The position numbers and the translations under genes are program-made. The notes beneath the pieces were generated by a model, which ran no database searches, was not told where the DNA came from, and saw only the letters and a list, made by a program, of their open reading frames with translations. DNA of 64,000 bases from Enterobacteriaceae bacterium RIT693 (GTDB lineage: Bacteria > Pseudomonadota > Gammaproteobacteria > Enterobacterales > Enterobacteriaceae), in contig WJYK01000002.1 of NCBI GenBank assembly GCA_009668225.1, positions 186,001 through 250,000 of the forward strand. Reading direction: 5' to 3'. Shown one piece after another: positions 21,919-31,048 of the stretch (within the stretch, counting starts at the first letter, position 1; every line of letters starts with the position of its first letter).

Positions 21919-23106
21919 TCAGCGTATTGACTGCGCCAGGCGACGGCTTATCGGCTCAAACTCAGGCGTTGCATGGCGCGGTAAATTATCCGGCTTATGC
22001 TCATCAATCGCTTTCCAGTACGCCCAGGGCACTTTGCTTTTTCCCAGCTCGTAGTCCATCCCATCCCAGGCATCCTCCCGGAAGCTGTAAAATGCCCAGT
22101 GAGCCTGCGTTTTATCCAGCGCACTGAGAACATCCTCAAGATATTGACGGCAGCCGGCCAGCTGGCGCATACAGCCGAATTCACCGGCCACCATACGATT
22201 CTCTGCAATCCCACGCTGCTTAGCCCACCAGAACGGCTGCTGGAGATACCCGGCAACGCGGCTGCCATTCCACTCCTCTTGCTTACCGCCAAACGGTACG
22301 ACGCCGGGATATGCGTACGGTTTGAGACGTTTGAAGTTTGGTGCGCTGGTCGCATCGTAGGGTTCGTACATGTGGAAACTGTAGAGTACGCGGCCGTCGC
22401 TTAAAGCGGTGGGCCAGTAGCTGAAGCTGTCGGCGGCGGCATACCAGCCGCTATCTACCATGACAGGCGTAGTCTTATCCACTTCACGTATCGCTTTGAT
22501 CACGGTTTGATAAAATGCCGGCAGATCGCGCGCGGTACCCTGATGCGCTTTATACCAGGTCTTCATCTCCTCGAGCGAAGCATGTTCCGGCAACCCTCCC
22601 CGCTTCTCGGGTGCAGGCTCGTTAACCAGGTTATATGCTGCAATGGCCGGGTTATCTTTTAATTGCTCAGCCAGGTCGCGCCAGAACTGCGCACTTTGCT
22701 GCCAGTAGCGTTTGTCCTGCCACAGTCGGTCATCAAACTGACCATTATTGTTCTGCGCCCAGCGCATGCCGGGCAGCGAAAGCGGCGTAATCACGACTTT
22801 GAGCCCGGCGGCATGGGCCCGCTCCAGAGTCTCTTTTAGCGTTTTAAGATCCTGTTTCATCAGCCCCTGATAGCTGTCGGCGTTCCCTATCAAAAAATCA
22901 CGCTGCGCCGGTTGCCATTTATCCCAGGACAACCTTACCCAGGTCGCACCGTAACCCTTAAGGGCAGAAAAATAGGCCTGGTCAGGCGGCAGACGGTTAA
23001 AGCTGTTACCGCCGTGCTGCGGAGAGTTCCAGAAAGCGATGCTGTCAACGGCAAACGATGAGGTGGAAATCAAAACCAGCCCCGCCAAAAGTGCTTTAAG
23101 TTTCAT
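21919..23106 (-). CDS. Secreted glycoside hydrolase family 5 (endoglucanase-like)
   Basis: The 395-residue protein begins with a signal peptide (MKLKALLAGLVLISTSSFA). It has the GH5 TIM-barrel motifs: general acid/base Glu in NLVNEP (residue 163) and nucleophile Glu in AGEFG (residue 309), with HMYEPY between them. Substrate is probably a beta-1,4-glucan or related polymer; GH5 is too diverse to be exact. It lies 89 bp after the DUF2861-like gene on the same strand and may belong to the two-component operon. A GAGG site lies 9 nt before the ATG. Confidence 0.88.
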   Translation of the reverse strand: MKLKALLAGLVLISTSSFAVDSIAFWNSPQHGGNSFNRLPPDQAYFSALKGYGATWVRLSWDKWQPAQRDFLIGNADSYQGLMKQDLKTLKETLERAHAAGLKVVITPLSLPGMRWAQNNNGQFDDRLWQDKRYWQQSAQFWRDLAEQLKDNPAIAAYNLVNEPAPEKRGGLPEHASLEEMKTWYKAHQGTARDLPAFYQTVIKAIREVDKTTPVMVDSGWYAAADSFSYWPTALSDGRVLYSFHMYEPYDATSAPNFKRLKPYAYPGVVPFGGKQEEWNGSRVAGYLQQPFWWAKQRGIAENRMVAGEFGCMRQLAGCRQYLEDVLSALDKTQAHWAFYSFREDAWDGMDYELGKSKVPWAYWKAIDEHKPDNLPRHATPEFEPISRRLAQSIR

Positions 23107-23195
23107 GGCAAATGCCTCAGTAACGGAAGAGACAGCATTATTGTCGGTTAGCGGAAGGCATTTGTCAGAGGAATGTCAGGATAGTCCCGCGGCCG

Positions 23196-24014
23196 TTACT
23201 TTTGCAGAGTGGACAATGGTCCGGCAAGGCGATGTTCAGTACGTACGGCTACGCTTCCACGATTCTCCGCGCTCACCACCGCAACCGTTGCCCAGACGTT
23301 GTCGGCAGGCTGCGCGGGCCAGGGGGTCAGCAGCATCTTGTCGCTTCGCGACCACCAAATCTGGTTATAGTCGACGCGGGTAAGCAACGACTGCTCAAGC
23401 CACGGCTCCGGGCACGCTGCCGCAACGTGCGGTGCCTTAAGGATAATCGTGCGGCCATGCAGCTGGATTTGTCCCAGCCCGCTGATACCCTGTAAGGCCA
23501 AAGGTTGCTGCCATTGTTGGCCGTCGCTTGAGACGGTTAGCAAATAGACGCCCGGACTCAGCGGCTGGTTAAACTCCTCACTCTCGACGCGAAATTCACT
23601 TTCTGGTTCGTACTGTACCGGTATTGCGGAAAGCACCTCGTTACCGCCCGGTAGTTGCAGCGAAACCTTGAGGTCATGGCGGTAACTTTTGCCGCTCAGG
23701 GTAAGACGATAAATCCGGCTGAGCGGCATATCTCGCTGCATCAACGTTAACGTTATGCCATCAAGCCACGCAGGCGCCGCCGGCGGAAGGTCTTTGCCGC
23801 ATTGCTTGCTGACCACGGCATTGAGCGCCTCCTTCCACGCCTGGCGCTGTGCCTGGCTATTCAGCCGCGGCCAGACGTCAATCAACTGGCCGATGGCAAG
23901 ATCATCGCGCTGGTTAAACAGCTGATGATAAACCGGCTCCAGCGGCGTTTGTGGTAGCGCGGCGTCAAGGTTTAGCGGCGCGATGATGAAAGCGGCTAAC
24001 AGGCATCGTTTCAT
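23196..24014 (-). CDS. Exported DUF2861-like protein in two-component operon
   Basis: The 272-residue protein has a short signal peptide (MKRCLLAAFIIAPLNLDAAL) and no further membrane segment, so it is probably periplasmic. I believe it corresponds to the DUF2861 family, whose Vibrio member VxrC is encoded with the VxrAB two-component system; this is from memory and unverified. Its ATG overlaps the stop of the response regulator by 4 bp (ATGA), so translation is coupled. The N-terminal part resembles a tetratricopeptide-like helical region (HQLFNQRDDLAIGQLIDVWP) and the C-terminal part looks beta-rich. Function is unknown; context suggests a role in envelope sensing or response. Confidence 0.8.
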   Translation of the reverse strand: MKRCLLAAFIIAPLNLDAALPQTPLEPVYHQLFNQRDDLAIGQLIDVWPRLNSQAQRQAWKEALNAVVSKQCGKDLPPAAPAWLDGITLTLMQRDMPLSRIYRLTLSGKSYRHDLKVSLQLPGGNEVLSAIPVQYEPESEFRVESEEFNQPLSPGVYLLTVSSDGQQWQQPLALQGISGLGQIQLHGRTIILKAPHVAAACPEPWLEQSLLTRVDYNQIWWSRSDKMLLTPWPAQPADNVWATVAVVSAENRGSVAVRTEHRLAGPLSTLQK

Positions 24015-24670
24015 TGCGGCAGATCCAACCGGTAGCCAATACCACGCACGCTCGCGATTGGCAAACCAGGCAGCTTCTGTCGTAACTGCAAAATATGCGT
24101 ATCCACCGTTCGGGTTGACGGAAAATGCTGGTACCCCCAGACCTGATTTAACAACTCATCGCGTGTGAACACGCGTCCGGCCATCTGCATCAGCATCGCC
24201 AGCAGCGCAAACTCCGTTGCCGTAAGCGACACCTCCTTTTGCTGCCACAATGCAATCTGCCGCGCCGGGAGCAAACTGAGTTCACCACAAACCAGAACCC
24301 CTTCCCCTAACGGGCGAAGCTGAGCCCGGATGCGTGCCAGCAACTCGACGTGAGCGAAAGGTTTGCTGAGGTAGTCCCGCGCGCCGGCCTCAAGCCCGGC
24401 AACCCGCTCTTCGACGCTCACTTTTGCCGTCAGTACAATCACCGGCAGGGCTTTTTTCGCAAGCCATTGCGGCAGTAATCGCAGGCTGTCTCCCTCGGGA
24501 AGCTGACGATCGAGGATAGCCAAATCCGCCTGATACCAATAATCAAGCACATGTTCGCCGGTACGGAGCCAGCGGCAGGTGAACCCTTCCTGCTGTAAAA
24601 ACGCCGCCAGCCCTTCCCCCAGCACCCGATCGTCTTCAATAAGTAGCAGCGAATAAGCATTAACCGGCAT
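24011..24670 (-). CDS. OmpR-family response regulator (VxrB-like)
   Basis: The 219-residue protein has a receiver domain with acidic pocket (LIEDD), phospho-acceptor Asp in LAILDRQLP (about residue 54) and Lys in YLSKPF. An OmpR-type winged helix follows, ending SVRGIGYRL. The ATG at 24670 overlaps the kinase stop codon; a GTG just upstream at 24673 is the alternative start. It is the partner of the kinase at 24660-26078. Together with the DUF2861-like gene the order matches vxrA-vxrB-vxrC of Vibrio, where VxrB activates T6SS, cell-wall and biofilm genes. Equivalence here is inference. Confidence 0.92.
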   Translation of the reverse strand: MPVNAYSLLLIEDDRVLGEGLAAFLQQEGFTCRWLRTGEHVLDYWYQADLAILDRQLPEGDSLRLLPQWLAKKALPVIVLTAKVSVEERVAGLEAGARDYLSKPFAHVELLARIRAQLRPLGEGVLVCGELSLLPARQIALWQQKEVSLTATEFALLAMLMQMAGRVFTRDELLNQVWGYQHFPSTRTVDTHILQLRQKLPGLPIASVRGIGYRLDLPQ

Positions 24671-26078
24671 CACAGGGAAGCTCCAGTGTAAAGGTGGTTG
24701 GTGAAGGGCTGAACGTTAACCGGCCGTTCAGGCGGTGGGAGACCCGCTGAACGATGGTTAGCCCCAACCCAAGACTGCTGTCTGACCAGCGCAAGCGGCG
24801 TGCGTTTAGCAGCGGATTTTTGCTCATCGTACCGCCATCGCTCACCTGGAAAAGCAGTTGAGTTTTGCTTTTTCGTACCGTCAAACGCACGGGAGGAACG
24901 CCGTGGCGGAACGCATTATCCAATAAATTCGTCAGGCAAAGGCTGCTCCAGTAAAGCGCGACGCCAACGGTCATATCCTCTGCCAGGCAATAGGTCAGGC
25001 CGTCCCGGTCAGCACAAAGATGATCGAGCCATTCGCTGAGCAGTACCTGGGTTGGCGTTTCCAGCGCCTCGCGCTGATGCTCTGCTATCAGATAGTGCTT
25101 GCTGGTTTCGGCCATCTGGCGCATGCGCTGAAGCGTGTTGGCCAGCGCGACAAAATTAAGCTGTGCCCCTTCGGGAAGCCGATCAAAGTCGCGGCGAAAA
25201 TGCTCAACGACATTGCTCAGTTGAGCGATAGGCGTGCGCAGTTCATGCGTCAGCATTTGCGTAATAAAACGCTGCCGTTCGCGTAAGCGGCGGCGCTGCC
25301 AGCCCATCCACGCAAGCCCCACCGCGGCAAAAACCGTCAACAGAGCAAACAGCCAGCGCCAGAGGTCGCGGTAGCCCTCACTGGCATTAGCGCACAGCGC
25401 CCCCAGCCGTAGATCGCAGCGCCCCCCGGCATTCACCAGCTTGATCCCGGCCTGATTTGCCAGGGGCTGCCAGACCTGAGCGTCATAACGCTGCCATTGC
25501 TGGCGGCTGAGGTGCCACAGCTCACCCTTTTGCAGCAGCCATTGCTGGCCGCCGAGCAGCGCGTCCAGATTGTTATCGGACAACGTCCCCACGCCGCCCA
25601 GATCGTCAGGCCTCTCCCGCACGTGAAGCGAGCTTCTTAACGCTGCGGTCGCGTCAGGGTGGCGTAATATATAGTGCCACGCGCTGCTTCCGCCTAAAGG
25701 GTAGATGGGATTAGCCCTGAACCAGGCGGCAGACGGTCTCTCTTGCTGGCATAGCGCCCGGACAAAGGGCAGCACGGACGCTGGCAATGAGGCATTATTC
25801 ACGCAGCGTTTATCAAGCTGATACAGCACCGTCAGGTCAGCCAGTGACCAGGACTGAAATTGAGGGTACATCGACTCAGGCTTCAGCAAGGCCACATCCA
25901 GCTGCTGCAGGGTTTGCAACGGCACCTGCGCTGCCGGAACGGCATGGCTTAACGCCGTGCTGAACTGCTCAAGGGCCGCGGTGAGTTGCGCCGCGCGCGC
26001 CGCGCTTTGAGGCAGCCATAATCCCAGGCATAAACAGAGCAGTAATGAACGGAGGATCGGGACAAGGCGCTGAGCCAC
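24660..26078 (-). CDS. Sensor histidine kinase with DUF3404-like periplasmic domain (VxrA-like)
   Basis: The 472-residue kinase has a signal/membrane segment (about 8-30), a large periplasmic domain (31-238) and a second membrane helix (about 239-260). The cytoplasmic kinase has H-box MLTHELRTP (His278), N-box TNLLDNAFRHG and G2-box SLGLGLTIV. The sensor domain carries two likely disulfides (Cys92/Cys110 and Cys221/Cys229) and motifs such as WSLADLTVLYQLDKRC. I associate this domain with DUF3404, the sensor of Vibrio VxrA (WigK), but could not verify it. First gene of the operon kinase-regulator-DUF2861-cellulase. Confidence 0.88.
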   Translation of the reverse strand: MAQRLVPILRSLLLCLCLGLWLPQSAARAAQLTAALEQFSTALSHAVPAAQVPLQTLQQLDVALLKPESMYPQFQSWSLADLTVLYQLDKRCVNNASLPASVLPFVRALCQQERPSAAWFRANPIYPLGGSSAWHYILRHPDATAALRSSLHVRERPDDLGGVGTLSDNNLDALLGGQQWLLQKGELWHLSRQQWQRYDAQVWQPLANQAGIKLVNAGGRCDLRLGALCANASEGYRDLWRWLFALLTVFAAVGLAWMGWQRRRLRERQRFITQMLTHELRTPIAQLSNVVEHFRRDFDRLPEGAQLNFVALANTLQRMRQMAETSKHYLIAEHQREALETPTQVLLSEWLDHLCADRDGLTYCLAEDMTVGVALYWSSLCLTNLLDNAFRHGVPPVRLTVRKSKTQLLFQVSDGGTMSKNPLLNARRLRWSDSSLGLGLTIVQRVSHRLNGRLTFSPSPTTFTLELPCDAG

Positions 26079-26213
26079 GAGAAGAGCCTTAATCGGTAAA
26101 GGATGGCAAGGTTGTAACGTTGCGCTGGGACGTTGTCAAAGTATTGCGAAGAAAGAAGGCGCCTTCAATCCTTGCAATACGACACGGCAGGTTTCCCGAT
26201 AAACCAGCCGCTA

Positions 26214-26924
26214 TCAGTAATACTCCACCGTATTTTTAATGGTGTAGTGCGTAACGGTTGGCGGCGTGGCTGAGTCATCCGTCATTTCCAGGTCGCAGGA
26301 CAGCGGGTTAAAATGGCGGTCGTAATCACAGGTTTGCTTAACCGCGCCGACGGTTTTACCGTTCAGGGTGGTGGCCGCGCTGTAATCCAGCTTTTTCTTT
26401 TTATCGACGCCGGCTTTTGCCACGATGGCAAGCTCGCTGTCTTTCGACTTAGTGATTTTCCCCAGCGGATAGCCTTCGCTGTCGTACCGATAGGTTACCA
26501 GGACATCTTTGCCCTTCGCGGTCGTCACGAAATCATTGTCATCGGTGTCGTAGCTGATACCCGCGGCAGGCAGCTCCGCTAGCTGGCATTTACCCTGCAG
26601 CCTTACGCGCTTTTCACGACTGATAGCATCAACATAGTAGTTAGCGTCGAGCGCTAAGGCTGCACCGCTGTTGTTCTCAAGATCGTGGAATTCCAGGCTG
26701 TCAAAGCAGCCCTCCTCTGACAATACGCCGCTGACTCTTTTCAGGACCTGGCCCTGCGCATTCATCAAGGTCTGGCTAAAGTCTTTGACCGGGCCGCGCA
26801 TAGGATCGAAATCGAACTCGTTAGAAAAACTGGCCATTTCCGGCGAGTACGCCTGCGGCGACTGTGAGTTGTCACACCCGGCCAGCCCTAAAGCCAGCGT
26901 TCCGAGGATAATGATTTTCTTCAC
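26214..26924 (-). CDS. ynfC: YnfC family lipoprotein
   Basis: This is an outer- or inner-membrane lipoprotein of unknown function. The signal peptide (VKKIIILGTLALGLAGC) ends in a lipobox with the lipidated Cys. The mature part matches E. coli YnfC closely as recalled (EMASFSNEFDFDPMRGPVKD). A GTG start at 26924 is chosen: AGAGAG lies 9 nt upstream and the length becomes 236 residues, the E. coli length. The ATG at 26948 would put eight polar residues before the signal sequence. Adjacent, divergent ynfD confirms synteny. Confidence 0.9.
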   Translation of the reverse strand: MKKIIILGTLALGLAGCDNSQSPQAYSPEMASFSNEFDFDPMRGPVKDFSQTLMNAQGQVLKRVSGVLSEEGCFDSLEFHDLENNSGAALALDANYYVDAISREKRVRLQGKCQLAELPAAGISYDTDDNDFVTTAKGKDVLVTYRYDSEGYPLGKITKSKDSELAIVAKAGVDKKKKLDYSAATTLNGKTVGAVKQTCDYDRHFNPLSCDLEMTDDSATPPTVTHYTIKNTVEYY

Positions 26925-27163
26925 GTTTTGGCGCTCTCTTGTTTTCATGTCACAACATGATATAAGCAAATACAACACTTTACACTAAAAGCGCTATTCT
27001 TATAGAAAGGGTAACGGCAATGTTCATTGTTTCTTTAAGTCCGGCTTATGGTCTAATAAAAACAATGAATAATGTTTTCTGGTTTGCCCCAAACGGCCGA
27101 AAACCCCGTTTTTCGGCCGTTTGACATCAAGCTTATCGTTCACCTCAACATAAGGAAGAGATG

Positions 27164-27436
27164 ATGAAACGTACCGTTTGGTTAAGCACGATACTGCTGA
27201 TCGCAGCTGCCCCGGCGTTGTCCGCACAGGGCAGTTGCGAAAAGGTAAAAGCTGACATTCAGCAGAAAATTATCAATAACGGCGTGCCGGAGTCCGGTTT
27301 CTCACTCACCATCGTTCCGAACGATCAGGCGGACAAAGCCGGCGGTCAGGTCGTTGGTCACTGCGCTAACGATACGCAAAAAATTGTCTATACCCGCATT
27401 GCTGGCGGCGCCGCGCCGGAAAACGAACCGCAATAA
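27164..27436 (+). CDS. ynfD: YnfD-like DUF1161 periplasmic protein
   Basis: The 90-residue exported protein has a signal peptide (MKRTVWLSTILLIAAAPALSA). The mature part has two cysteines (in GSCEKVK and VGHCAN) and the family pattern QQKIINNGVPESGFSL. It is the positional and sequence match of E. coli ynfD; function is unknown. Two ATGs are adjacent (27161 and 27164); the second has the better spacing from AGGA. Confidence 0.85.
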   Translation: MKRTVWLSTILLIAAAPALSAQGSCEKVKADIQQKIINNGVPESGFSLTIVPNDQADKAGGQVVGHCANDTQKIVYTRIAGGAAPENEPQ

Positions 27437-27506
27437 ACGTTGGCAGGGTGCCTGGCGCCCTGCTTCCCCCTGGATACCTGCCTATTTGCCTTCAACAGCC
27501 GCAACT

Positions 27507-27520
27507 TTGATTGGCGTTAA
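27507..27520 (+). promoter_or_regulatory. Possible FNR half-site-type box before ynfE
   Basis: The sequence TTGATTGGCGTTAA contains a perfect TTGAT half, a 4-bp spacer and a degenerate second half (GTTAA against the ATCAA consensus). It lies about 134 bp before the ynfE start. The E. coli ynfE operon is activated by FNR, which supports the idea, but the match is weak. Confidence 0.35.
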
Positions 27521-27653
27521 TAACGTCTACGCCTAAATAAGTAACACTCTCCTCCTGGCTGGCTCGCCCGCGAAGGGACAGCCTTAGCAATCACCAAAAC
27601 TCAAAACACAAATAATAACGTCTTCCACACGACAAAAAGTCATGGAGAGCGCG

Positions 27654-30095
27654 ATGTCGAACCTCAATCATCCAGGCGGGATTAGCCGCCGTAGCCTGGT
27701 AAAATCTTCTGCAATTGGCGGCCTGGCGCTCGCCGCTGGCGGCATTTCACTGCCTTTTGGCATGCGTAACGCGGCAGCCGCGGTCGCTGACGCCCTGTCG
27801 CCGGAAATCAAAGACAACGTTGTCTGGGGGGCCTGTTCGGTTAACTGCGGCAGCCGCTGCGCCCTGCGGCTGCACGTTCGCGACGAAGAGGTCTACTGGG
27901 TTGAAACGGACAATACCGGGTTGGATACCTATGGCGATCATCAGGTGCGTGCGTGCCTTCGCGGGCGCTCCATCCGCCGCCGAATCAACCATCCCGAACG
28001 CCTGAATTACCCGATGAAGCGCGTAGGCGCCCGAGGCGAAGGCAAGTTTGAACGCATCAGTTGGGACGAAGCGCTGGACATCGTCAGCGCCAGCCTGAAA
28101 CAAACCGTCGAAAAACATGGCAACGAGGCGGTTTACATTAACTACTCTTCCGGCGTAGTCGGCGGGAACATTACCCGCTCGTCCCCTTACGCCTCATTGG
28201 TGGCTCGCCTGATGAACTGCTACGGCGGTTTTCTGAGCCATTACGGCACCTACAGCACCGCTCAAATCGCCTGCGCGATGCCGTATACCTACGGCAGCAA
28301 TGACGGCAACAGCACGTCGGATATCGAAAACAGCAAACTGGTCGTTCTGTTCGGTAATAACCCTGCGGAAACCCGCATGAGCGGCGGCGGCATCACGTAT
28401 TACCTTGAGCAAGCCCGCGAGCGCTCAAATGCCCGAATGATCGTTATCGACCCGCGCTACACCGACACGGCCGCAGGCCGTGAAGATGAATGGATCCCCA
28501 TTCGTCCCGGCACCGACGCGGCGCTTGTGGCGGGTCTCGCCCACGTAATGATTAGCGAAAATCTGGTCGATCGGCCCTTCCTGGATAAGTACTGTGTCGG
28601 CTACGACGAGAAAACCCTGCCGGCCGATGCCCCCCGTAATGGCCACTATAAGGCTTATATTCTCGGTGAAGGCGACGACGGCATTGAGAAAACCCCGCGG
28701 TGGGCCTCCGCCATTACCGGCATTCCGGCCGACAGAATCATCAAACTGGCGCGTGAGATTGCCAGCGCCAAACCCGCGTACATTTCCCAGGGCTGGGGCC
28801 CTCAGCGCCAGGCTAACGGCGAGCTGACCTCACGCGCCATCGCTATGCTGCCGATCCTGACCGGTAACGTAGGGATTAACGGCGGTAACAGCGGCGCGCG
28901 TGAATCTACCTATACCATCACCATCGAACGTATGCCGGTGCTGGAAAACCCGGTAAAAACGCAGATCTCCTGCTTTAGCTGGACGAACGCCATCACCCGT
29001 GGCCCGGAAATGACCGCCAGGCGCGACGGCGTGCGGGGAAAAGAGAAGCTGGACGTCCCGATCAAGTTCATCTGGAACTATGCCGGCAATACCCTCATCA
29101 ATCAGCATTCCGACATCAATAAGACCCACGCCATTCTGCAGGATGACAAGCAGTGCGAGATGATTGTGGTGATCGAGAACTTTATGACCTCTTCGGCAAA
29201 GTACGCCGACATTCTGCTGCCGGACCTGATGACCGTCGAGCAGGAGGACATCATTCCTAACGATTACGCGGGCAATATGGGCTACCTGATATTCATCCAG
29301 CCCGCGACCGCGCCTAAGTTTGAGCGCAAGCCTATCTACTGGATGATGAGTGAGGTTGCAAAACGGCTGGGCGCCGATGTGCATCAGGCTTTTACGGAAG
29401 GGCGAACCCAGTGCGAGTGGCTACAGTATCTGTACGCTAAAATGCTGGCCAAAGACCCGGCGCTTCCGGCCTATGAAGCCCTGCGTAAAATGGGCATTTA
29501 TAAGCGTAAAGATCCGGCGGGCCATTTTGTGGCTTACAAAAAATTCCGTGAAGATCCTCAGGCTAACCCAATCAAAACGCCGTCCGGGAAAATTGAAATC
29601 TATTCCAGCAAACTGGCCGATATCGCCGCCACTTGGGAGCTCGAAAAAGACGAAACTATCAGTCCGCTGCCGGTGTATGCTTCGACGTTTGAAGGCTGGG
29701 ACTCTCCGCAGCGCAGCGAGTTTCCGCTCCAGCTGTTTGGCTTCCACTACAAATCCAGAACACACTCAACCTACGGCAACATTGACGTGTTGCAGGCTGC
29801 CGCGCGCCAGGAGGTCTGGATTAACCCGCTCGACGCCAAACGGCGCGGCATCACCAACGGCGACAAGGTCAGCGTGTTTAACGGACGCGGAGAGATTCAT
29901 ATTGAAGCAAAAGTCACGCCGCGTATCATGCCTGGCGTGGCCGCAATGGGCCAGGGCGCCTGGCACGACGCCGATATGAGCGGCGACCGAATCGATCGCG
30001 GCGCCTGCATCAATACGCTGACCACGCATCGCCCGTCGCCGCTGGCAAAGGGCAACCCGCAGCACACCAATCTCGTTGAGATTAAAAAGATCTAA
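27654..30095 (+). CDS. ynfE: YnfE/DmsA-family molybdopterin oxidoreductase catalytic subunit
   Basis: The 813-residue protein is the catalytic subunit of a DMSO- or selenate-reductase-like enzyme. A twin-arginine signal (ISRRSLVKSSAIGGLALAAG) directs it to the periplasm. An N-terminal 4Fe-4S motif reads WGACSVNCGSRCAL with a fourth Cys in VRACLRGRS. The rest matches E. coli YnfE/YnfF very closely as recalled, including the ending GNPQHTNLVEIKKI. The ATG at 27654 follows GGAGAG; an ATG at 27642 is less likely. Only one catalytic gene is present (E. coli has ynfE and ynfF), and ynfG and ynfH are absent; dmsD follows by 13 bp. Confidence 0.94.
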   Translation: MSNLNHPGGISRRSLVKSSAIGGLALAAGGISLPFGMRNAAAAVADALSPEIKDNVVWGACSVNCGSRCALRLHVRDEEVYWVETDNTGLDTYGDHQVRACLRGRSIRRRINHPERLNYPMKRVGARGEGKFERISWDEALDIVSASLKQTVEKHGNEAVYINYSSGVVGGNITRSSPYASLVARLMNCYGGFLSHYGTYSTAQIACAMPYTYGSNDGNSTSDIENSKLVVLFGNNPAETRMSGGGITYYLEQARERSNARMIVIDPRYTDTAAGREDEWIPIRPGTDAALVAGLAHVMISENLVDRPFLDKYCVGYDEKTLPADAPRNGHYKAYILGEGDDGIEKTPRWASAITGIPADRIIKLAREIASAKPAYISQGWGPQRQANGELTSRAIAMLPILTGNVGINGGNSGARESTYTITIERMPVLENPVKTQISCFSWTNAITRGPEMTARRDGVRGKEKLDVPIKFIWNYAGNTLINQHSDINKTHAILQDDKQCEMIVVIENFMTSSAKYADILLPDLMTVEQEDIIPNDYAGNMGYLIFIQPATAPKFERKPIYWMMSEVAKRLGADVHQAFTEGRTQCEWLQYLYAKMLAKDPALPAYEALRKMGIYKRKDPAGHFVAYKKFREDPQANPIKTPSGKIEIYSSKLADIAATWELEKDETISPLPVYASTFEGWDSPQRSEFPLQLFGFHYKSRTHSTYGNIDVLQAAARQEVWINPLDAKRRGITNGDKVSVFNGRGEIHIEAKVTPRIMPGVAAMGQGAWHDADMSGDRIDRGACINTLTTHRPSPLAKGNPQHTNLVEIKKI

Positions 30096-30108
30096 GAAGG
30101 AATCAGTC

Positions 30109-30735
30109 ATGACCTCTGAACAACAACGCCTGTCGGCGGTAGCCCTTAGCGGTCGGGTGCTCGGAGCCCTGTTTTATCATACCCCTGACCATCCGGACAG
30201 TGCCTCGCTTCTCGGGATGCTCTCAGCCCCTGAGTGGGTAAAAGAATGGCCGGTACAGGCTCCCGAACTTGCGGAAATAGCCTCGATGATGGCCACAGGC
30301 CTGGCGGACAGCGACACGCCGGTAGGCGAAGAATATCAGCGCCTGTTTATTGGCCCGTACGCGCTGCCCGCGCCGCCCTGGGGTTCTGTCTATCTGGATA
30401 AAGAAAACGTGCTGTTTGGCGACTCGATGCTTGAGCTTCGCCAGTGGATGCGCGCGCAGGGCTTTGCCCCACAAACGGAGCAAAACGAGCCTGAAGATCA
30501 TTTTGGGCTAATGCTGATGCTGGCGGCCTGGCTTGCCGAACAGGGGCAACAGCGGCAGCTCGATGAACTGCTTGCGTGGCACCTGCTTCCCTGGGCTACG
30601 CGTTATCTGAATTTACTAACCGAAAACGCCGCTAATGATTTCTATCGCGGACTTGCCGAGCTTACCCGCCTCACCCTTTCAGGCTGGCAACACGGCATGC
30701 TGACGCCCGTCGCCAGCAAAGAACTGTTCTTCTAA
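30109..30735 (+). CDS. dmsD: Twin-arginine signal-binding chaperone DmsD
   Basis: DmsD binds the twin-arginine leader of DmsA/YnfE and proofreads folding and cofactor loading before export. The 208-residue all-helical product has the TorD/DmsD family motif EYQRLFIGPYALPAPPWGSVYLD and the conserved EDHFGLML. The ATG at 30109 has GAAGGA upstream. It is 13 bp from ynfE and clearly in the same operon. No other molybdoenzyme of this class is nearby. Confidence 0.95.
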   Translation: MTSEQQRLSAVALSGRVLGALFYHTPDHPDSASLLGMLSAPEWVKEWPVQAPELAEIASMMATGLADSDTPVGEEYQRLFIGPYALPAPPWGSVYLDKENVLFGDSMLELRQWMRAQGFAPQTEQNEPEDHFGLMLMLAAWLAEQGQQRQLDELLAWHLLPWATRYLNLLTENAANDFYRGLAELTRLTLSGWQHGMLTPVASKELFF

Positions 30736-31048
30736 GAATCCTGGGCTCTCAGGAAGCCGGGTAGCGCCGGTTTTCTGAAAAAACGCCGGTTTATCCCCCC
30801 CACCAAATGTGACAACGTCACTTCACGTTAACATTTTTAAGACAAATCTTTACTTTTCTCCCTCAGACCAGAAGCCATAAGGCCTGGGCATTACTTTATC
30901 CGCTAAACCATTAGCCACTTAATTGTCGCCAAAGCTGGAATCCTTCCCGCTGCGTTGCTATAGCTCCAGACACCCTGCCGACACATGGCATAACAACAGG
31001 CTGCCCCTCCGGCGGCGATAACGCGTGCACCCAGGGAGACACACTGCA
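30736..31048. other. Intergenic region dmsD-osmY with hairpin
   Basis: This 313-bp gap contains no gene that I can support. Near its start, at 30749-30778, a hairpin forms from TCAGGAAGCCGG and CCGGTTTTCTGA around GTAGCG (10 Watson-Crick pairs plus two G-U pairs as RNA). It may end the ynfE-dmsD transcript, although no T-run follows. The remainder must carry the osmYXWV promoter. I could not assign its boxes with confidence. Confidence 0.5.
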
